The translations under genes and the position numbers were made by a program. The notes beneath the pieces are model-generated. The model was not told the DNA's origin, ran no database searches, and saw only the letters and a program-made list of their open reading frames with translations. A DNA stretch of 64,000 nt from Sanguinoderma infundibulare (taxonomy: Eukaryota > Basidiomycota > Agaricomycetes > Polyporales > Polyporaceae), in assembly GCA_032821775.1 (NCBI GenBank), contig JAVLRN010000005.1, positions 3,038,001 through 3,102,000 on the forward strand, in the 5' to 3' direction. Below, piece after piece: positions 21,856-34,697 of this stretch (the first letter of the stretch is position 1; the number at the start of each line of letters is the position of its first letter).

Positions 21856-24800
21856 TGTGCGCTGAGTCTCGGCTGGTGTGTGTTGCGAGGGAGGGATGGG
21901 CGAGATGGGACGAAGGGGGACAGAGAGCGAGCGACGGAGGACGAGGAGGAGGAGGTAAAGTTAAAGAACGACTGGACAAGGCTGCTAGATAAAAACAAGA
22001 TGCGGTGGCTCCTCGCTCCCGCCCATCCGCGCTGCCAAGCCCCTCCTCAAGCCCCCCACTGTCCGGGGTCCGCCCCTCTGCTCCTTCGCGCTTAACACGT
22101 GCGTTCATTGCATTCCCACTCGACACGCCCCTTCCCGTTCTGCCCTGTCAATGTCCTACTCTCCTCCTCCCTCTGTCTATCGCCCGCCCGCAGCAGGGGC
22201 CTGCGTCTGTGTCGCAAGACAGCCGTCGTACCTCTTTGCCAAGACGGCCCCCGACGACGCTCGGCGTCCCCTAACGACGACACTCGCAACTTGCCGTTTC
22301 ACCTCTGTGCGCCTCCTCCATCTCAGATTCCAAACATGACTGATCGCCACAACTGGATCTCACTCGTCTTGACCCGTCTTCGCGGCCGTACATATGTGGC
22401 TCTCCGCTGCCCTCCCGTCCAACTCCTCTCTCGATCCGAAACATACCCTCCTAACTGCAACACTGCTTCCTACCCTCTACAGCCATGTTCCTACAACAGC
22501 ACTTTCACCAAGGGGGCGATCATCCTGTGCGGAAGTAAACATCCTGTCTTACCCCACACACGCTGTGCAAACGATCGATCGACGACACCCGGCCTCAACT
22601 TGCCTTTCGAGTCACCCGCCAGCCCGATGTTGCGGTCCAGACCAAGTTCCGCCCGCCCCAGTGACCGACGCCTCAATTCCCATGTCCCCCTCACCGCCAA
22701 CAATCCCTATACGGCGTCCGATTGTCTTTCTTTGCTCAAGTCTTCGTTTCCTCCCGTACTCACTCTCACCGCCTCACACGCTGGCAATCGTTTTCCCAAC
22801 TTCGCCGATGCACAATCACCTCATCCATCGCTCTTCCCACTCATTCCGCTGAATCGCCTTCTTGGCACGCGCCTCCGATACCAACTTCATCTAGCTTTAT
22901 CTCTTCTACCCTTACAGCTTCACACACCGTCCTCCAATTTACTATCTTTCCTCGTGTGTTTTTCGCCGTTGACTGCTTCAGCCAAACATCTACCCGATCC
23001 GCCATTGTATCGAATGTGTGTTTGCATCGGGCCTCCATGTTCCCATTCTGCTGACGAAACGCGTACGTACGCGCCGCAACTCTGGCCCATATCCCGATCG
23101 ATCCTCGTGTATACGCAAACTTCACTAGTCTCATCTCTCGCCTCGATTCCGTCCCCGTTCGAATTACAAGCCAGCTGACCGAACTCCCGGGTCCCACCTC
23201 CCGCGGCGTCGCGCGGGTTATGCGCGAGACCTTCCCGGTCACCGTCAACCGGTTCGGCGTCAAGTCGGAGAGCGAGCGCTGTGGACGGGGTCTTCGCCCC
23301 CGCCCTCCGTTCTCGCTCTTTCCAACAAACTCGCCATTCTCGAGCCGTTCGTCCCGAGGGCCGTGTACCCTCGTGTATCTGACTCGAGAGTGAATTGACG
23401 GAATGCCTGATCATGTTGCGCACGAAAAGCCACTTTGCTTCCGAAACTTCCGTTCTGTCTTCCTACGCTTGAGCCTCGATCGAGCCCGCCTTGCTAGCCG
23501 ATCCCTGGGCCGATCCCGCTAGAAAATGCATCGAGGAGAGATACTTGACGACGGGTGTACCTTCTCTTCCATGCGACCAGGCCGTCATCGCCGCTAAGAA
23601 TAGGCTTCCGTGTTGCAGTCGCATATTTTTGGTCGACTTTCGTCTCGAGGCAGGATGCACACTGTCAATATTAACGTTCGCGCGCAACCAGGGATCTCCG
23701 CCGAGGCTCGACGAGGTCGACCCGACGGGGCTTGAGTGCATGGCTGAGAACGGAATTACACAAGCTCTCGGAGTCCGACGCGCTTGGGCCAGGCTGCTCT
23801 ACGCTGGGCGGGCGGATCGTTATTCAGTTGGGCCCATCGGTGGCCAGGCGCTGCTGCGTTGACCTCGCACTTTCTGCTCGTTTGTCGCCTCGGATCGCTG
23901 TTGTTCACGCATTGAAGGAATGGAGGTTGAGTCAGCGGATGTATCTCGTCGGTGACTTCTAGTCTGCGAACGAGAACTCGCTCGGCTCAGGCTCGGGTAT
24001 TTCGCCTCCGTGTCGTGCCAGTGATGGACCTATATGCACCCATATAATGGGGCTAACCGGTCTCTGTTACCCTTGACATTTGATACCTGTATTCGCCCCG
24101 TATTGACGTACGTTCCCCCAAATCGGATCCGCATCGAAGGATAGGTCGGCGTTGAATGTTTACGTTGCAGATACGTACCGGCTTCCCAGTCTCCGCCCGA
24201 CGTGGGGCATTCCGCCATCCACCTACAGCGGGCTCCATCTCAGAGGGCACTCCTCCTTCCTACATGCGCACCTTCCGACCCGAGAGAAGGCTCTCTGTTC
24301 GCTCCTCGCGTTGGCCGGTCCTCGATGAACTGCCACGGACTCTGCCGGAGACCCCGCACCAGTCTCATGACGTCCTATCGCCCCCGGTGCTCGGGAGTCT
24401 CTTGATATGGACCGAGCGGCGCCCCCAGTACGTCCTCGCGTCTCCTCGTTATGTTCAACGCTCGCCCCTCAGCCACCCTTGCGTTCCCCAGCGCAGTGAT
24501 CGATGCTGCTGCGGATTCAAAGGAAGCACACGAACGCTTAGGATCACGAATCGATAAACTCATAGAACAACTTCGCGCTCCTTGCAGCGCTGGCCAACTT
24601 CGGAGCGCGGATGCCGACGTCGTTCTACGTCGCGGGTGCTTTAGGTATAGGCATACGTCACCGTCGAGCACCTTCGAACTTCGAAGATTCTCGAGCCCGA
24701 ACGCTCGCTCCACTTCCATTGTCATCCACGTCAGTGACGTTCCTCTCGCCAAACAGCGCTCGGAGACTGCGCACTGTACTCTCTTGGGCACGACGCTTCG

Positions 24801-27800
24801 GCTTCGTGGCGTTTAGCACACCGTATGCCGCCGGTTGCTCGGGCCCCGTTTTCCGTGTGTTGGTCAGGTATAAGCACCTCATCAACGGGACGCTGTCAAG
24901 CTGAACTCGAATACCACCGGTGCGTTGATTACGCCGGTCGGCTTCAACTCGTCTCTGAGGCCGCTCCGTACACTCGCCGAGCACTTACGCATATGGAATA
25001 CCTTAGGATTTCGTCACACTCCGCTCGCGAGGCACTGTACACTCCATGCTTTAACCACTGGCATCCTCGCTGCGCATGTCCGCGCCTTCCATCGCGTATG
25101 CACGCGACGTGTCGCAGACGCGCAAGCGAGCGGGAGAACGGAAGGAGGAGCGACGCTCGGAGCGCCTTGCCCGTCTGAAATGTCTGGACGTGCAGCAGGC
25201 CACGCTGTCAAGTATGGTACCGGCACCCTCTACTCCCACGGCCCGTGGTGCCCCGCTCCTTCGCTAACCACCGTCCAGGCACTATATACTGAAGTCGCGA
25301 CTCTTGGACACAGTCGAGGCTCTCGCGAGGCATGCAACGCACAGCTCGAGAACGCGACGCGTTGGATCCCCTATATAATCCAGTCAATTCATTGCTGCCA
25401 CACGCCGACGGTCGTGGCGGCGGCGCAAAACGACCACGACGCGATGGGAGCGGGCCATCGGTAGGACCACGCGAGGCTCTTGGCGCGTCCCCCCGCGTCC
25501 CTCACTCTGGCGCGGCGGGTGTAATAAGCGACTCTGGAAAATGAGAGCGCGAGGCCAAGGGAAGGTAAGCGATCGTGGTGTTCGGAGTCCGTCTTGGGTT
25601 GTGAAGTCAACGACGAGCTTCCCCGCTTGCGTTCCCTGGCCACAATATATCGTTCCTCCAGCGGCGGCCCTTGTCCAGAAGACCTGGCTAGCTCACAGCT
25701 CGCGCACGTTCTTCATCCTCAGAATGCCATGAGGCACGAAGGTTCGCGGCGTGGCGCCGCTTCTGTTCGGTACCATTCTTACGCCGACTTTCACGAGTAT
25801 CTTAAAACCGACTCCCTCGGAGTAAGATAAAATGGGTGGGTGCTCCGCCATGTTCTACAAATTCTGAAAATTTTAGAGCTAATTGCCGGACAACGTTACA
25901 GCATAAGTGCCTACATGCGTCGTCGTGGCTACTCGCTATTAGTCTCGATCTGGGCACTCTCGTCGTGGAATTTGTAGAATGGCCAAAGGAGGTCGCTATG
26001 CCATCACGCTTCCATGTCCGCTTTATTCGGATACATCCAACAAGCTCCTCGGAGTCCTTCCAAGCCACCGCGTACGGTACGCTCAATAAATCACGCATCG
26101 GCCACCACACACGGCAATGATGCGGGCGTAGACGTCCGCCATTCGTCTGGCTTTCCCAAAGTGCTGGCCAGTACATAATGCCCAGTCTCTTGGACTTTGC
26201 GCCACATAACTAACGACGTACGGTCGTGCGAAGGACCAACGACGGCACCGAACTCACCGACCGGGAGAGCCCATAGGCTGCCTACTCGCATCCACACCAC
26301 GTCGCGGCGTGTCACTTGCGCGTCCTCGGCGGACGCGCCCTTACGAGAGCGAGGCCCCCGCGCACTGCGAGTCGGTCCCACGGCGAGTCCGACGTTTTCG
26401 CAGCGCGCGACCCGCGTCTTCCGGCTTCCGGAGTGGGTGTCGTGTGCATCTTCCAGCAGCGCGTATACTGCGGCCGCGCGTTCGCCCCTCGCATCCGTGC
26501 ACGCGCACCATTTCGAGCGCAGTGGCGATCGTCGCCAGCAAGGTTTGCGTCTCGAGTGTGGCCCTGATTCGCGGCTCGAACGTTGTATCTCGGTCGTGGC
26601 GGGACGGCTCTGTGGTCGTGCATATCGTCGCGCCCTCGCGCGCGGGGAGAAATCTTCGTCATCATCTCCGTATCCTCGTCGCGTCGGAGGTCTGCGCTCG
26701 GGCTTCGTCGACCTCGCTTACGCAGCGCGCGCCCAGGGGAGAAACCATGGAGTAACGGTGCACGAGATCACTGATGCAGATGGCTCGGTGGATCACAGTG
26801 CTCGGTACTTCCCAGCAGTGTTCGCGCACCGGGACCCCTGGACGCGCGCCGCGTGTGTGTCGCGGCCCTTGCTGACGTCGAGTCAGAGAGAACGTCTCCG
26901 CCGCCGTGGAGCGTCGTGGGCGAGTGGCTCTCTGGTCGCCGCGTTCGTATCTCGGGAAAACTCCTCATGCAGAGTTCTTCCCTGTTCTGGCCAGACGTCC
27001 AGTACCGTTTTCTGGCACTTTGGTCGCACCCGCACCGCGCACGTTCCCGGCGGCAGTAGGCGCTACGTACGCTAAAGCCTAAATTTGGCCGAGGGTCACC
27101 GGCCGGCTGGAGCCTTTGTGTGGCTTGCATCGCGGCAGCAAATCGAGAATGCTGCCCGCGCCGTCGCGCCTGCTCTCTGACTGTGTACCTGGCCACGGCA
27201 TCTCGTAACCATTCCGTACGGCGGCCGCGATTCACCCACTAGCAGTCTAGGTTGTGCTTGGCAGAGTCGGGGCAGCCGCACATTGCGCGCCCAAAGGTGC
27301 TGATGATGCGGCGCTTGGGCGCTGCGATTGGGGCTCAGTATGGCAAGGTGAGAATGCCCATAGCTTTTTAAGTAGTCCTGGTCCAAAACATCTGCTGATG
27401 AATCACGACGACACGCAACAGCGATTGGATTATACTGTACACATGTGCCGCCCCCCTGCCCCCTGCGGCCCCCTGCGCTGGAGCAGGAAACATCGACAGA
27501 AAAATTGCCGGGCCATCTTCGGGGTCGTGTCGCACGCAATGGGCTTCTTCCTAGCCACATTAGCGGCGAGAGGGAGCGGTGCACAACGTCCGTCCTTCGT
27601 CAGGCCCGGTCTCTCCGGTCTTCGCTGAATCTGCCGACGCCAGATCGCAATGCGCTTGCGGGACCGCGTACCGGGCACGCGGGGAATTAGCCATCTGCTT
27701 CGAACGTCGTGCGGGACAGCCCTCGGAGGGCGATCAGCACCAGTTCGATCGCTGCCACCCCGGCCACATCTTGGCGCTGTCCAGCAAGGCCTCGGGGAAG

Positions 27801-30248
27801 GAGTCCATCTGCCAGATGTCGGCGCACAAACGGACAGGTCTTCGCACCTCTGTCCGGCTCTGGATCCGTAGTGCCGACGCGTCGTGCACAGCCCGGGCTC
27901 GGGTCGGGGCAGCGGAAGGGCTGGTCTCGGAGATGAAGGTGGTCCTTGTGCGGTGGCGGACGCGGAGGGAAGCTGGCGGATTGTCTGCGGGGCTGTCGAC
28001 GACGGGCGCGGATGGACAGGGCGCACATTAATTGGCCGACGACGAAGAAGCTCCGGATCTTCGGAGTGCGTTCCGTTTCCGAGGGTGCATCAGCTCTGTT
28101 GGCCCTAGTAACCTCCCCGGGGAGCAGTCCCCAATCCATCCCCTCCTCGTTTTCTCTCAGGCACAGACGGCGGGTGTCGGCGGTGACGAAAGAGGTGGTG
28201 CATTGTCCCGCGCAATGCGTCGGACATATGCCTGAGAGGCAAGTCCGCTGGTTTCTGGGGCTGCTTCGACGAGTCTGGGTGCTTATCTTCCTTTTTTTCT
28301 TTGCCTTATCGATAGTCTCCGGTCATCTGCGGGGTGTGCGGAAAGCACCCGTCACTCCACGGCGGCGACTACACGTTCAGGAATACAGCTAACAAACAGG
28401 ACTTGGTGCTCATGGAGTCTGTTGTCCGCTCCCGGGAAATCGTGCGCATGTCGTGACGATCCCGACGCGACCGTGGCCCATTCAAAATAGGTGAGAAGCA
28501 CGTTCCCATCCGGCTTTATCCCCGACTCTCACGCATCCGTCCGAAGGGAAAATTATCCGGGATTCCGTCCTGCATGTCTATCTCGGAGCTGAGGGTACCG
28601 CGCGTGTGGCCTTGCGCAAGTGAGCTATTCCCGTCCCACCTCACGTCTGTTGTTCAAGTTTCCTTGCTCACCGAGCAACGCCACCTGTCTCTCAGGCGGT
28701 CAACCTACGGAGGCAGAAGAACATGGCGGCGTGTGGCAAGATCCTGAGAAACGGGCGTCTTGACGAATGTGGGGCCGCAGCCGTTGTGTGCGAGCGATCG
28801 ATATGGACACGTCCACTGCACGGCCAGTCGAATTTTCACGACCAGTCTTTTCGGAGAAGCGTGTCGCCGGCGTCGCTGACTTTGCCATATTTATAGGTCT
28901 TCTCGTGAGCTCGAATGACGATGAGCTCCGAGCGCGTGCCCGGAACTGGGAAACAAACCACCCACACTTGCATATTCCCGGTACATGGCCTGACGAGATG
29001 AGCGTTGGATCGCTGTCACGACGTGATCGTGCAACTTCTTCCGCTTCTTACGGGGCGTTCAGTGGGATTCCGTCGCTTCAAAATGAGCTTCGCTGAATTA
29101 GCTCTAGGCGCCGTTCCTGTCGTTGGAATTTGATCGCGGTTTCGATTGAACTAGCTGGCAATGGATTGTCACCTGGCCCTCGTGAACTCGGGCACGGCGC
29201 CCCCAACCTTTCGGGGCTGCTCTGGGGTACTGCCAAGGGACAGCGTAGGCACGTAGTACATTACGGTACGTTGTGTAACTCCGCACTGCGCGTCGTCCCG
29301 TTGATTGAACCCAGGTGCTTTATGTCGTCCAGTTTACTTTTTCTGCAGTGCTTGGCATGAACTCTTTTGTTATCACGCCGTCAACCGCCCGCCAAGTACT
29401 CTGGGCGTGCTGACGAGGCCCCGCTAACGCTATACCTGACGCCCTTTACGAGGTGCCCTTATTCCTATCGCAAGAAACTGCGCCGGAGGGGTTCTAATAC
29501 CGGGTGAGGATGAGAGATGTGCAGTCGCCTGACATGATCTGTCAAGAAGCGCTTTGTTCGTGGCCTGAGCGGATATTGCTACAGGTTCGTCTCATGCTGC
29601 AAGTTGCAGCGTCGGCGCTTAACTCATACGTGAGTACCATCTGCCTTCAAGCCATTCCTGGGTGCAATACGCACATGTAATGATCTTCCGCAGAGGGATG
29701 AGGGGAGGGACCGCAGCAGCCATCGGCCCCGTCACTCATATCCGAGAGTCTCGTACCAGGAGGGACAATGCAAGAAGGCGGCTTAGCATTGTTCTTCACC
29801 GAAGCTCGATTCTCGTGGTTATTTCCACGTTCATCTCCGTGGACGCGCAAGGGGGCGGGACCTTAATCAAGATCTGTTGTGTACGTGTTCAGTATGTAGC
29901 GCGCTCGTGGCTCTTCTGACCCTCCTTCTTGATCGTTCCGGCGCAACAGCCGGTCCTCCAGTCCATCCGCGCCGCCGGGGAGGGTTCCCCGCTCGTCCGA
30001 CAACTCCGCAACGGCGGGTATGTATTGGACTCGACACGACCACGCTTCTGAGCCGATTCTTTTCCCTGACAGGCTGTGGGACGAGGGGTGAGCTCGTTGG
30101 CGCCTTTCTACCATCTGGCGCCGTACACGCCTGATCAACTCAATTGGTCGTTCCTTTCCTTGCCGACGTCGCCCAGGTTCAGTTTCGACTTTCCATCATC
30201 CGACTTCTTGACGCGCGGTGGTCTACGTAAGTCGGTCCCCTCCTCCGA
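21856..30248. other. Long stretch without a convincing gene
   Basis: About 8.4 kb. The first 1.3 kb are pyrimidine-rich on the + strand and give a 359-codon frame (22099-23178) of Ser/Pro/Leu-rich composition that I do not trust. From 23.5 to 29 kb the sequence is CpG-rich, with only short frames on all strands. I find no intron chains, no reverse transcriptase or transposase motifs, and no copy elsewhere in the window. It may be very old, decayed repeat DNA. Confidence 0.5.
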
Positions 30249-30535
30249 ATAGCTAATGATCCGTCGCAACCCCCGGTCGTCTTCGGGACGGAGCGTACCC
30301 CATCCTCCGCGTAGCTGATGATCCGTTGCTCTCTCCAGGTCTACTTCGGAACGGAGTGGGTGCCTACCCCCGCATAGCTGACGACCCGTTGCTTCCCAGG
30401 TCACTTTCGGAACGGAGGAGACGCCTACCTCCGCATAGCTGACGATTCCGGGTCGCCTCCGGAACGGAGGGGTCCCCTACTCCCCTTCGTTGATGATCCG
30501 GTGCGCCCGAGGCCGCCTTCGGAATACATACGTCC
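30249..30535. repeat. Minisatellite, about five ~60-bp units
   Basis: Units begin with TAGCTGATGATCC or a variant (starts near 30249, 30311, 30374, 30435 and 30487). Each contains a CTTCGGAACGGAG-like core and a C-rich end (CCTACCTCCGCA). Units 2 and 3 are the most alike, and units 1, 4 and 5 are diverged or shortened. It lies in gene-free DNA. Short frames across it on the - strand repeat peptides such as RQLCGGR, a consequence of the unit length rather than evidence of coding. Confidence 0.75.
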
Positions 30536-31529
30536 ACGTCCCGTAATCGAGGCCCTTCTGACAAGCCGCGGTCTGGGCAGCGACTGAGGTTCGTGCATGT
30601 CGCAAGCCATTCTCTGCGTTCTTTGTGACCCCGGACATCCCTTCTCCGCAGAATTCAGGCTTCGCAGTCAGCACGAGGTCGCGATCGTGTTCAGCTGCGT
30701 GTGCGGACGACCACCGCAGGCCTTACCGAGGTCACCGAAACGGGTCATTGTGGGCATTCTTCAGGGGCTCACGAGGCTGTCAGTGTTCAAGTGTGTATCA
30801 TTCATCTCGCTTGCACGCTCTGCAACGCTCATTCGTTTATGCAGAGCATATACCGCAGCTGTACACACGTTTTATCATAGGGCGTTGTGAAGGCGATCGT
30901 CACTGAAGGTGATCGTACAATACACTCGCTTCTGTAATGACGGCACCGTGCGCTGCGATCAACATACAAACCCTGGCTGAGCTCCACAATGTTGCGGCTC
31001 ATTCTTAACCGGAACACGCCAGCACCCGGATCTTCTGTAATGATTGTCTCTTCGCAGAAGGACACCAGGAAATGGCGCATGGAAGATGATTTTCATGCGT
31101 CGCGGTGTGCCGGAAGGTGCGTGTTACTCGGCTCCATCCCAAAGACCGCTAAGATAACTTAACGTAAAAAACGGCACGCTGCCCGCACCGTTACAGGACT
31201 GCAACTCAATCCTTGAAACACGGAAGAGTATGCACTATGAATGGTTTGGAAGTTGACCGTATGCGCCGCAGGCGACAACGTTACGACATTCCTCGCGAAA
31301 GCGAAAGCCTTGCGAAGGCCACGACTTCAATGATTTACGTTGCTCACGTGCTGGCACGGACCCGACGTACTATCGAGTATTGCAACGGCCGGATGCGCCA
31401 CTGGCCCGTAGCGATGGATGGTCCTTCGTCTTGCTCTTGGCCCACTCAGTTCTTCCATCCTAATTCCTCTCGCTCATCATATTCATTCATAGAATTAAAG
31501 CTCAAAGAACTGGTTAATAGTTCAGCTAG
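30536..31529. other. Intergenic, no gene seen
   Basis: No reliable open frame or repeat. One frame on the + strand (31213-31533) has no start context, intron or motif support. Confidence 0.45.
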
Positions 31530-31797
31530 CTAGAGCATAACAAACACGGCACCAAATGTCGTCCTCCTGCGCCGTTTGCCGTCGAACAATTCATCCACCC
31601 CACCGACGTCAACCCCGAGAAGGCCGAGGCGCTCCGAGGAGATTATGCCCGGCTGCAATATGGTGAGTGACCTTCCACTGGTGATGGCATGAGCGTGCAC
31701 TCGCAAATTTTACTTCTCAGAAGCCAATTTCATCCGAGAGATGATGATGAGCCAGTCTCCACTCGGAGAGACACGGCTTTTCACCTCTTGCCACTAG
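31530..31797 (+). pseudogene. 3' remnant of an unidentified gene (two exons)
   Basis: An exon-like frame reads PFAVEQFIHPTDVNPEKAEA and continues to LRGDYARLQY. It is followed by a GT-AG intron of 58 bp (31663-31720), then EANFIREMMMSQSPLGETRL and a TAG at 31795-31797. Phase is kept across the intron and the peptide composition is protein-like. Upstream the frame closes at a TAG (31527-31529) with no start codon, so the 5' part is missing. I do not recognise the family. The alternative is a small gene whose first exons I failed to find. Confidence 0.5.
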
Positions 31798-32272
31798 ACC
31801 AGTCCTGCTACTATCCGCCCCATGCCCATTGCCCGGGAATCCGACCGCACTTCGATACTACCGAACGGGCCAGGGCCGCTGTATGAAGTTCCCTTGACTT
31901 GGACACGAACACAAAAGTGCACACCATGGGAGAGAAAATGCGATAAATGTGGGCCTCGAACGTCATATCAGAGCTAAGTAAAGGCCTTGCATTCGCAATC
32001 GAATGAACCGATCCTGTCATAATGTTTGCGGCATCCGTACGACATAGCTTCAAGTTGCCGGAAACCTCGAGGCCCAAGGTACATCTGGTTTCTTAATAAT
32101 TGATACAGTGCTGCTATTACACACACCTGTCTGGTGCTGGGCGGCTGGAGGCTTCGTCCATTTTCCATATGCTACACAAGTGACAAGACTGTTCTGGTTC
32201 GTCCGAGTGAGTTCTGATTGTAAGGAAGAGCAGCGGGGAAGTATGACTCACTCAGGACACAACAAAAGTTTT

Positions 32273-33290
32273 TCAGATGTTGAAGTACAACAGCATCAAG
32301 TGGTGCGGCGGCATCCCGCTCTTCAAGCCCTCCAGTGCGCGCAACGGACCATACCCCGTCTGACCCCCAACGTAGTCCTCCCAGCTCGAAAAGAGCGGCT
32401 TCCACACCCACTGCTTGTTCACCCGCTCGTACCGCCCTGGGAGCGGAAGTCCCTCCTCCGTACGTATGCTCCGGATCGGAAACTCGGTGTCCAGGCTGGT
32501 CAGGCAGATGTGCCGGAGATCCTCGAGCGGTACCCGGACTCCTTCTCCCTCTCCGGAACCTATACCTCCGTGGTGGGGATTGTACCACGGAAAGCACTGA
32601 AGCGAGCTGTGGGCTGTGCCTGCGAGAGTGAGGAGCCCGAGGACGGCGTTGTCGGGAGGGGTGTCTTGCGATTGCGACCACACGCGCTTGTAGTGCGCGA
32701 GGCTGTTTGCGCGCGCAGCCGTGAACTCGCCGATCTGCTTGGAGTCCTGCGTCTCGTGCCAGGCCACGGCCGTCAACGTGAACGCACGCGCGGGGTTACG
32801 GCTGGGCTCGTCGGGGTTTCGCGTGAACCACAATTGGAGGACGGTGTTGTCGGGCTGGGGCGTGCACCCGAAGTTGTATTGGAGCAGGGTAGAGATCTTC
32901 AGCACGGTCTCCAGCGCCCATTCGTGTGCGTGAAGATAGTCGTTCCACGTTGCCGTAAGCTCTTCGAGGGTGGCGAAGCCTTGCAGTTGGCTGGGGGCGG
33001 TACAGGGTTCGTTCGCGAGTAAGCGACGTTTGTTGCTGTTGAACTTGCAGAAAGATCTAGATCCGCAGATGACGAGTTAATCGTGGATGGAAAGCAGTGC
33101 CGTTCGATTATCGATATGGGACTAACTTGTGCATTGGCCAGTGGAGTTTCTGACACTCCTTGCTACAGTACGTAGGAGCATCTGTGCATCCATTGCACTT
33201 CATCAACTTGACCCCATCCTCCGGAGACCGTCCACAGCTGACGCAAACGCGGAGTGCGGTGGGGCTATCACTCTGAAAGCAACCAGACAT
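32273..33290 (-). CDS. MYND zinc-finger protein (intact, 315 aa)
   Basis: Two exons, 33290-33127 and 33056-32273, with a 70-bp intron inside a Lys codon directly after the finger, the intron position shared by the whole family here. Exon 1 carries the MYND finger: CVSCGR, then CNGC, YCSKECQKLHW and MHK, which supplies the C-x2-C, C-x2-C, C-x3-C and H residues that bind two zinc ions. Exon 2 (784 nt) encodes a helical region with the family signature LPGRYERVNKQWVWKPLFSSW. No stop or frameshift is seen. MYND fingers usually bind proline-rich peptides of partner proteins, and the role of this polypore-type family is unknown. It is the most divergent member in the window and lies just outside block B. 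Confidence 0.85.
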
Positions 33291-33692
33291 GGCGATACAA
33301 CGGAGAGAAGGTAGTCAGGAACATAACTTCACGCTACGATGTTGGGCGCACCTATCTTGCGCGGATTACATCAGACCTGGATCGATCGCCACCAGACGCC
33401 TTTGTGGGGAAAATTCATACCAACTTCCAAGTAGCCAGATGCAATGACAGATCGTGTACCAGCACACATTATACAGACATGAACTAGGCCTATGAAATAT
33501 TTGCAATGCTTTTCTCGTACATAGGTTTGCAATGGTACTAGATCGATGTGGCGATTCAAGTTGTCGGAAGTGGCAATGCTTACACAATCAATGAGTGCCG
33601 GCTCCGATTCGGTTGTTCCCGGATGAGATCAGCCGATGTTTTCAGCCCAGCAATATCTGTGCTGAAACCAGCACGCCAGCACTATCCTCGTT

Positions 33693-34465
33693 ATGAATCC
33701 CAACTCATGCGAGAATCACGCCGTCCAGCCTCCCGTCGCTGGAGTTTGTGAGTGGTGCAAGGAGAGGGACAAGCACGTTCACGGTGACAGGTTCAAGAGG
33801 TGCGCCGGCTGCTCTGTCGTGTTGTACTGCAGCAAGGAATGTCAAACTGCGGCATGGCCTACGCATAAGTACGTGATATTTCATCATCACCTTTTCACAG
33901 TGATGACCAGTTCAAACTGGTTAGGAACATGCATCAATCAACGCTTGAGGAATCCCAGCTAGGGTACTCCTCAGGGGTCTCCGCTGCCAGTGCAGTCAAG
34001 CGTTGGGCGAACATCCACAAGTGATCACTCAGGACGATCGCTGAGACGCATGCACATGGGTCTCGGCGTCGACTACCACCTCGAAAACCAGGACGCGATA
34101 GTGTTTGTCCTCTCTCTCGCCGATGGAAACGGCGACGTCGGCGACCGGAACAATCCTTCTACAGCGTTCCAGCTCGAGGCTTCGCCGCTCTCTCAACGAG
34201 CGAGCTCACGAAAGCATACGAGAGCCAGATGAGGTGACTTACTGTATCCTATTATTGTCTTCCTCCAGTACCGACCTTGGCATGTCTCCTAGGAATTGTT
34301 CGCCTGGACAATGAAATACATTGGATTCGACGAAGAGATGCTCATACGGGCTCGCTGGACGAAAGCCCGGTTGATATCATGAGAACTTCCCAATAATGGG
34401 GGACCCCGACGTCAAGCCATACTCCGACGGGACAACCGTCTCCGAGCTCTTGTCCTTCCTGCAAT
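33693..34465 (+). pseudogene. MYND-family pseudogene at the left edge of block B
   Basis: The finger exon is intact (CEWCKERDKH, CAGC, LYCSKECQTAAWPTHK at 33760-33870) and ends with the conserved Lys split by an intron starting GTACGT. Exon 2 begins near 34000 (KRWANIHK), but a TGA replaces the following Trp. The frame then shifts before YHLENQDAIVFVLSLADG and again near 34190. The 3' part continues as ELFAWTMKYIGFDEEMLIRA and, after another frame change, GDPDVKPYSDGTTVSELLS up to a TGA near 34465. Block A retains only the 3' part of this gene. Not functional as it stands. Confidence 0.7.
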
Positions 34466-34663
34466 GACGTACTCACATGACGTCCAAAAACACTTGGTAG
34501 CCTCCTCGGCTTGCACGGAAGCGAACAGGGAGCAAATTCGGTTCAGTACCCAAGGTCCAGCCACTTGTCAGCCACCGCCAGGGCATATACAGCACCCGGA
34601 CAAGACCCGAGGCTCCTCAGGACACGCTTGCCCTCTTGCCTCCACCGCCTTGAACCTACGCTC

Positions 34664-34672
34664 TTTTATATA
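34664..34672 (+). promoter_or_regulatory. TATA box of the 493-aa ORF (block B)
   Basis: TTTATATAA 26 bp upstream of the ATG at 34698, matching the position and sequence of the element before the twin gene in block A. Confidence 0.55.
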
Positions 34673-34697
34673 ACACAACACTACGCCATATCCCGAC

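Noticed and set aside
22099..23178. 359-codon open frame on the + strand
   Set aside because: Ser/Pro/Leu/Arg-rich translation of a pyrimidine-rich stretch, with no motif, no intron structure and no paralogue. It lies directly upstream of the divergent 708-aa gene and is more likely promoter or leader DNA.
27430..28026. 198-codon open frame on the - strand
   Set aside because: Arg/Pro-rich frame in CpG-rich DNA with overlapping frames of equal length on the other strand; no motif.
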